From assembly GCF_026262505.1 (NCBI RefSeq), contig NC_067206.1, forward strand, positions 22,583,896 through 22,647,895: a stretch of DNA of 64,000 nucleotides, in the 5' to 3' direction. The stretch is from Trichomonas vaginalis G3. Lineage: Eukaryota; Parabasalia; Trichomonadida; Trichomonadidae. The stretch's first letter is position 1. The number at the start of each line of letters is the position of its first letter. A program made the translations under genes and the position numbers. The notes beneath the pieces are model-generated. The model was not told where the DNA came from and did no database searches. It saw only the letters and a list, made by a program, of their open reading frames with translations. Shown here piece by piece: positions 58,925 through 64,000 of the stretch.

Positions 58925-59233
58925 GGTAAAATTTTTTGGTTCATATTTGCATTCAAAATTGAATAGTTTTCGAAATTTAAAAACACAAACAAAAATCAAA
59001 TAATTATTTAGCAAAATATACTATTTTATAAATTATCCATATTCTTTCAATAATTTTTCTGAAGAGAAGTTAACTCCTCTCATCAAAATTTTCAATCAAA
59101 ATCTTATTGTTATGACAAATTTTATCCAGAATTTAAAATAATTTATTCATTTTTATAACATCATAAGGAAGTCAATTTGGAAAATTGTTTTCACTTTAGG
59201 AGAATATAATTTTCCATTTGGAAAATTTAAAAA

Positions 59234-59255
59234 GTGAGACGCGCAGGATTCGAAC
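59234..59255 (-). pseudogene. tRNA 3'-end-like fragment
   Basis: On the minus strand GTTCGAATCCTGCGCGTCTC then AC and a T run: a T-loop with B-box (GTTCGAATCC), a 3' acceptor-like strand and a Pol III-type stop. The 5' half of a tRNA is not present upstream and the T-stem partner is missing, so it is at best a remnant. Confidence 0.4.
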
Positions 59256-59393
59256 TTTTTTAAAAGTTGATTTAAATGAATTTTAGTGTGGAATATAAGG
59301 ACAATATCATATTTAAAATAAGAATATACTAGTTTAGGTGGTATTAATTTTTTCGATATAAATTTGAGAGTATGTACGTTTAGGGCATGAAAA

Positions 59394-59480
59394 GTGTCAA
59401 TTCGCTCAGCGAAAGCTGAGCTAGCTTCGTTCTCGAAAGAATAAGGAAGGAGTGAAGGAGAATGATACAGAAGTTGACAC
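59394..59480. other. Nested hairpin, possible structured RNA or small repeat
   Basis: GTGTCAA (59394-59400) and TTGACAC (59474-59480) can close an 87-base structure. Inside it GCTCAGC-GAAA-GCTGAGC (59404-59421) is a perfect 7-pair stem with a GAAA tetraloop, and a weaker CTTCG/CGAAAG hairpin follows. It is the most GC-rich patch for hundreds of bases. Confidence 0.4.
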
Positions 59481-61043
59481 ATTCATATCATTTCAACAAA
59501 TTTTGATCAAATTGAAATTCAATAAAATTCAATTCAATTCATACCCTTCAGTCAGTACATTGATATCCTTCTGCATCACAATGATAACTCGGGCATCAAT
59601 AGTTCTACAACTAACTCAGAAAAAACAAGATTATTACTTCCTGCTTACAGCTTTTAAAAAGTTTCGATGATAAAAATCACTCTACTCTCGTTTATCGACA
59701 TATGGTGATAGTAGGTAAACATATTCTTATCGATATTAATAAAAATATTTGTACGAAAATATCTTATCCAATTAGAGAGTTATTCATAAAGTATATGATA
59801 ATTATAATTACTTTATCTTTGTTTTATCTTTGAATAAACAATTTAATTTAAATTGCATAATATTTTTTTGGTTGAAAGACAGGAAACTTAGTTGAGTTTG
59901 TATTATTTTTATCGTTTAATTCATCGTATCAGTGAGTGATCCAGATATTTAAGATATTTAGAAAAAAAATTATTAATTTGATTAACAAATTTTAATCAAA
60001 ATAGCAAAAATCTATTTGATAGCTGTAAACAAACAATAATTTTTATTTCAAGCAAAATCACTTATTTTCATCTAAACGTATAAAATTGTCAATTTTATGA
60101 AAATAAATTGAAAATCTCATGAAATGTAAAGGAGAGTAATATTTTTCAATTTTCTTTTTTTCTTTGTCTCAAATATTTTCTGTTGGGAATTTTCTTGTTA
60201 TCAAAAAATAATTTTAATATTTATTTATTTCATTACATACAATAAAATTTTAAAAACTCTATTTCTTCTCAAGAAAATTTTTTCCTTCATATGAAGAAAC
60301 ACTTTGTTCTCCATTTGATACTGAGTCTAAATCTCGATTTTTGAATTTTCTTCTTTCCAAATTTCTTTTTTCCAAATTAGAAGTTTAATTCAAATTTTCA
60401 ATAGTTTATATATTTTCTCAAACCGTCTCAGATTTTCTCATTTTTTAGGTATTTTCTCTCAAAATATACAAAAATAGTAATATCAATACATGTGTCTAAT
60501 ATACTTTAAAACCATCGTGACAAAATTCAAAAACGAAGAGTTCTTCTCTCCAAATTTTTTTTCAAAATCAAAAAAATGAGATAAAAAAGTACGTTTGGAA
60601 AATTCATTTTTAGCATTTTAGGAATTTTCTCACTTTTCTTCCAAATTGACATCCTTAAACATCATTTCATAGATAAGTAAATCTTCTGATTCCTGGCTGT
60701 TTACACGCTAAATTGAATCTCAATTTGGAAATGATTTATAATTCGATAATTTTCCAGGAGCAATTATATTTAAAATCAATAGAAATCATTGTTATTTGCT
60801 TCATTGATCAATAATACTCTCATTATTAATATTCCAATAAAATATGAAACAAATAGTGCTGAAATTCGATGTGGTTTTTTTTAACTTATTTGTATACAAT
60901 CGATTGACAGTATCGTTGATCATACTTATATTAAATAATATTTTTTGTGATATTTCGGGTTTCGAGAAGGATTTATATTGCAACAGTTCTCTTTTATAAA
61001 AAGATAATACAAGTGGAAATTCTCTTTTGATGTGAGTTTCTAG

Positions 61044-63092
61044 CTATTTGCAGAAAATCCCTCTCTATCCAGCGTAGAATTTGAAGAAGGATGTTCAATT
61101 AGTTCTATAAGTAAGAATCTTTTCTATCAATCAAGTATAACTAGTATCAAGATCCCTGCAAGTGTTTCTATTTTCTATGGAACAGCGTTTAACAGCGATA
61201 TAAAAATGAATCAAATTTCAATTGAAAATTCAAACGATCCAAAGCTCTACACTGATGGAAGAGGGCTATATAGTATTGATCGAAAAACTCTTTATTATGT
61301 TTGTTCTGCATCAACATCGCCTTATACTGTTTTATCGACTGTTGAAACTTTGTTTGATGGCGCTTTTGTGAGTTATCAAGCTTCATCAGTAACTCTTCAG
61401 AATGGATTGAAGACAATCAATTACTTTTGCTTTGCAAGATCTTCAATAACATCAATAACTCTTCCAAATTCTGTTGAATCATGCAGAGAACAATCATTTT
61501 CTTTGTGTTCTAAATTGAAAACAGTTACATTGTCTGAAAATTTGACTTTTCTTGCTGTAAACATGTTTTCTTCTTCTGGATTAACAACAATAACGTTTCC
61601 AAATAATGTTACATATATTGATACAGGAGCATTGTCCTCTTGTCCTAATTTATTAAGTGTCTATTTACCAAATCCTATTCCTGAATTAAAAGGTGGATTT
61701 CTTGCTTCATCTCCAAAAGCGAAATTATATATGACAGATAATTCCGTGATTAATATTAATGATGAAAACGTTATGTTTAACAGTGATAATTCATCAGTCA
61801 TTGCTTATTTTGGCACAAGTGAAACTTCAATTCATCTTCCTTCAACAATTAAAACAATAGGAGCGAAAGTTTTCTCCTACAAAACTAATATAAAAGAAGT
61901 TCTTTGTGAAGGAACATGTCAAATTCAAAATGTTGAAGCAAATGCATTTGTAAATTGTACGAATTTAGTTACAATTCCAAGTTTATCATATGTTAAAACA
62001 ATTGGACAACGAGCATTTGAAGGATGTCCAATTTCTTCTCCTATCCAATTTTCATCTGCATTAACATTGATTAAAGATTATGCATTTTTAGGAAATAATA
62101 AGATTCCTCAGATAACATTTGAACAACCATCAACATCACTAACAATATCAGATTATGCGTTTCAGAATTGTTCTTCATTGACAACAATTAGTTTTCCATC
62201 ACAAGGATCAATTTCTTTAGGAAACTATGCCTTCTTTAATTGCAATAGTTTATCATCAATTACAATAACATCTGCTAATGTATCAATTGGACAATCATGT
62301 TTCATGAATTCTGGAATTAATTCTTTGATTTTTGAAGGAAACAAAGTTTGCAATGGAATCATTCCAGCATTTTGTTTCAAGAATTGTATAAATCTTCAAT
62401 CTGTTTCTATCCCTTCTAACTGTACTATTTTGGATATCGAATGCTTTGCAATGACATCTATTAAAACTGTAAAAGTCACAGATAATTTGGAAATCATTTC
62501 AAGACAGAGTTTCAAAGACTGCCAATATCTAGAAAACCTTGAAATTCCAAATTCATCTCACTTGAAATCCATTGAACCAGCAGCATTTCAAGGCTGCATT
62601 AGATTTTATTCAGTAAAAATGTTCCAATCCGAATACTTTTATAGTGATAGCGGAGCAATATATAACTTCGATCGATCACAATTGATTATTTATCCACCAG
62701 CAGCTCCAAACAAATTCTTAGCTATATCAGACAGAGTTCGTTATATTCAACAGAGTTGTTTTATTGGCTGCACAAATCTAGATACGGTTTTAATTCCAGA
62801 CAACAGTGTTACATCAATTGGCCCGAGTGCATTCGAAGGTTGCACAAACTTGAGAGTGATTAACATCCCTTTAAGTGTTCAATCTGTTGGATTAAATGCT
62901 TTTCTTGGATGTAAAAATCTTTTGTGCGGTATTGCATTCGAAAACAAAACATCAGCATATAAAACAATGTTGATTGAGGCATCCCTTTCATTCAGTTCAC
63001 TTAGATCCTGCATTGCAGATTCATGCCAAAGAAATGAATTAAGGTTCTCATTTTCTTATAGCTTCTTATTCCCATTTATTTTATTAAGTTAA
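61044..63092 (+). CDS. BspA-type leucine-rich-repeat surface protein, 5' end uncertain
   Basis: The first ATG is at 61206 (628 residues), but BspA-like repeat sequence in the same frame continues upstream to 61044 (AENPSLSSVEFEEGCSISSI, then SSITSIKIPASVS) without an ATG and is bounded by a TAG at 61041. About twenty LRR_5-type repeats follow (pattern AFxxCxxLxxIxIPxSVxxIG). The end NELRFSFSYSFLFPFILLS is hydrophobic with no cytoplasmic tail. BspA proteins are a very large trichomonad family, some on the cell surface and tied to adhesion. No signal peptide or initiator is seen, so this copy is probably a 5'-truncated gene. Confidence 0.8.
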   Translation, partial: LFAENPSLSSVEFEEGCSISSISKNLFYQSSITSIKIPASVSIFYGTAFNSDIKMNQISIENSNDPKLYTDGRGLYSIDRKTLYYVCSASTSPYTVLSTVETLFDGAFVSYQASSVTLQNGLKTINYFCFARSSITSITLPNSVESCREQSFSLCSKLKTVTLSENLTFLAVNMFSSSGLTTITFPNNVTYIDTGALSSCPNLLSVYLPNPIPELKGGFLASSPKAKLYMTDNSVININDENVMFNSDNSSVIAYFGTSETSIHLPSTIKTIGAKVFSYKTNIKEVLCEGTCQIQNVEANAFVNCTNLVTIPSLSYVKTIGQRAFEGCPISSPIQFSSALTLIKDYAFLGNNKIPQITFEQPSTSLTISDYAFQNCSSLTTISFPSQGSISLGNYAFFNCNSLSSITITSANVSIGQSCFMNSGINSLIFEGNKVCNGIIPAFCFKNCINLQSVSIPSNCTILDIECFAMTSIKTVKVTDNLEIISRQSFKDCQYLENLEIPNSSHLKSIEPAAFQGCIRFYSVKMFQSEYFYSDSGAIYNFDRSQLIIYPPAAPNKFLAISDRVRYIQQSCFIGCTNLDTVLIPDNSVTSIGPSAFEGCTNLRVINIPLSVQSVGLNAFLGCKNLLCGIAFENKTSAYKTMLIEASLSFSSLRSCIADSCQRNELRFSFSYSFLFPFILLS

Positions 63093-63580
63093 CTTAATTT
63101 TTTAATCATGAAGTCTTACAACATAAATCTAAAAATCAAAAGGATTTATTTGCTTGAATAAAATAAAGAGTTTCATATTGTTTATTAGTGATTTGTGTAA
63201 ATTTGAAATTTTATTCGATCCCAGACTTCAGCAAAAATGCCAGAAAGAATACTCTACGCTCGTGTATATCAGGATATAGCATGTATACATAGTAGATCTT
63301 TTAAGGGGAAAAAATTGAATAAATTATATGAAATATCTGAGTATTATTTGCTTACTAGTACATTTTATTATGGAGTTCCTTGCTTTGTAAGATCTATTAA
63401 ACAATTATATCGATCTTGGAAAACGAATTACTGCAATTTCCATCTCAGAGTCCTTTAATGTAAATCCGTGTGGAACTTTTCGCCGCCAAAGAACTTTATA
63501 TATAAAAATAAATGTTAATGCTTGAACTATACTTTATTGTTGCCAGATCTGTGAGGAAATTTTTTTGTCAATTTTTATAA
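63093..63580. other. Host DNA without a clear gene
   Basis: A 73-codon frame at 63237-63458 (MPERILYARVYQDIACIHSR) has no initiator or recognisable domain and may be a worn repeat-protein remnant. Nothing else is seen. Confidence 0.4.
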
Positions 63581-64000
63581 ATTTCGAATGAAGATGACTT
63601 TTCATGGGATTATTACTTTGCAAGCGAATTTGTAGGAGCTCAGACTCATGGTTGCCAAAATTGTAATCTCTCAGCAGGTAAAAGTCAATATTACTTAGAT
63701 GAGTGCAATTTTTTTGATGAAAATAACCGAGTTATCAACTTCGATCCAATTACTAACTCATTATTCCTACATAATCGGTGTTCTTTTAGTAAATGCACTT
63801 CAACAGAAAAAGGAAGTTGCATTTACTTCAAAATTGGGAGTAATAGTTCGATTGTTCAACGAAAATTCTGTTGTACAAAATGCCAAAGCACTAAAAGTGA
63901 ACATTTTTCATATACTTTAGTTGGCACCGATAACTTAAACTTTTTTATTGAAAGTTCCCTTTTTGATGTAGGAAATGAAGTTGGTCAATGTTCTATTCAA
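63581..64000 (+). CDS. Beta-helix surface-protein-like fragment, runs off right edge
   Basis: A frame open for 140 codons from just after a TAA at 63578 to the window end, with no ATG near its start. It reads DDFSWDYYFASEFVGAQTHG, then repeats with paired Cys such as CQNCNL, CSFSKCTSTEKGSCIYF, CCTKCQST and ESSLFDVGNEVGQCSI. The CSFSKC..IYF pattern resembles the parallel beta-helix, Pmp-like surface protein families of Trichomonas. The 5' end is missing within the window, so this is a partial or truncated host gene. Confidence 0.5.
   Translation, partial: MSNEDDFSWDYYFASEFVGAQTHGCQNCNLSAGKSQYYLDECNFFDENNRVINFDPITNSLFLHNRCSFSKCTSTEKGSCIYFKIGSNSSIVQRKFCCTKCQSTKSEHFSYTLVGTDNLNFFIESSLFDVGNEVGQCSIQ

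Larger units (their letters stand above)
58925..61043. other. Host intergenic DNA, about 2.1 kb
   Basis: Very AT-rich, without a credible gene. Two small features stand out: a tRNA-like 3' end (59234-59255, minus) and a nested hairpin (59394-59480), listed separately. The rest holds only short chance frames. Confidence 0.6.

Noticed and set aside
59153-59482. 109-codon minus-strand frame as a gene
   Set aside because: It spans the hairpin and the tRNA-like scrap, lacks an initiator, and its later half is typical of translated AT-rich noncoding DNA.
63237-63458. 73-codon frame as a gene
   Set aside because: No initiator, no recognisable domain, and low complexity of context; kept only as possible remnant.

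Overview
The window looks like a chromosome segment of Trichomonas vaginalis or a very close trichomonad. Support: AT-rich intergenic DNA; intronless host genes whose start codons lie 6-17 bases after an initiator of the type TCA(C/T)(A/T); a BspA-type leucine-rich-repeat surface protein; a legumain-type cysteine protease; and two 25-kb Maverick (Polinton) elements, which are abundant in this genome. No translation-level search could be run; all family calls are by eye.

Layout. 1-4058 is host DNA: the 5' end of a minus-strand gene at the left edge, a 121-base tandem repeat, and a large membrane protein gene. 4065-29319 is Maverick copy 1, flanked by a 6-base target duplication (AATTAA). 29326-32137 is a 2.8-kb host island with a type II pantothenate kinase and RNA polymerase subunit RPB3. 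32144-57660 is Maverick copy 2, same orientation, with a different target duplication (TAATTT), so the two are separate insertions. 57667-64000 is host again: a legumain gene (minus), about 2 kb without clear genes, a 5'-truncated BspA gene, and the piece of another surface-protein-like frame that leaves the window.

The two Mavericks share one plan. Left part: a D12-type adenine DNA methyltransferase, a 43-residue membrane microprotein, small structural-looking proteins, a fibre-like protein with a phage-type tip, a retroviral-type integrase, and a family B DNA polymerase. Middle part: a cargo zone that differs almost completely between copies. Right part: packaging ATPase, SF3-type helicase, two likely capsid proteins and a large coiled-coil protein block. 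Both copies are fossils. Copy 1 is the better preserved (about a dozen breaks); copy 2 has roughly twenty or more, yet its first 2.5 kb is open in every gene. The shared segments are so alike that the family must be young.

The most unusual signal is in the cargo zones. Copy 1 has KilA-N family genes whose variable loop is encoded by a palindromic cassette, with several extra copies of the same cassette lying outside genes nearby in both orientations. Both copies also have, in the same slot beside the same gene start, a dense array of 22-base units; the unit length and hairpin design are kept but the sequence is unrelated. Palindromes in the terminal repeats, the cassettes and the short regulatory-looking repeats all change sequence while keeping their symmetry. 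Together these suggest that DNA or RNA shape, rather than sequence, is what these elements conserve.
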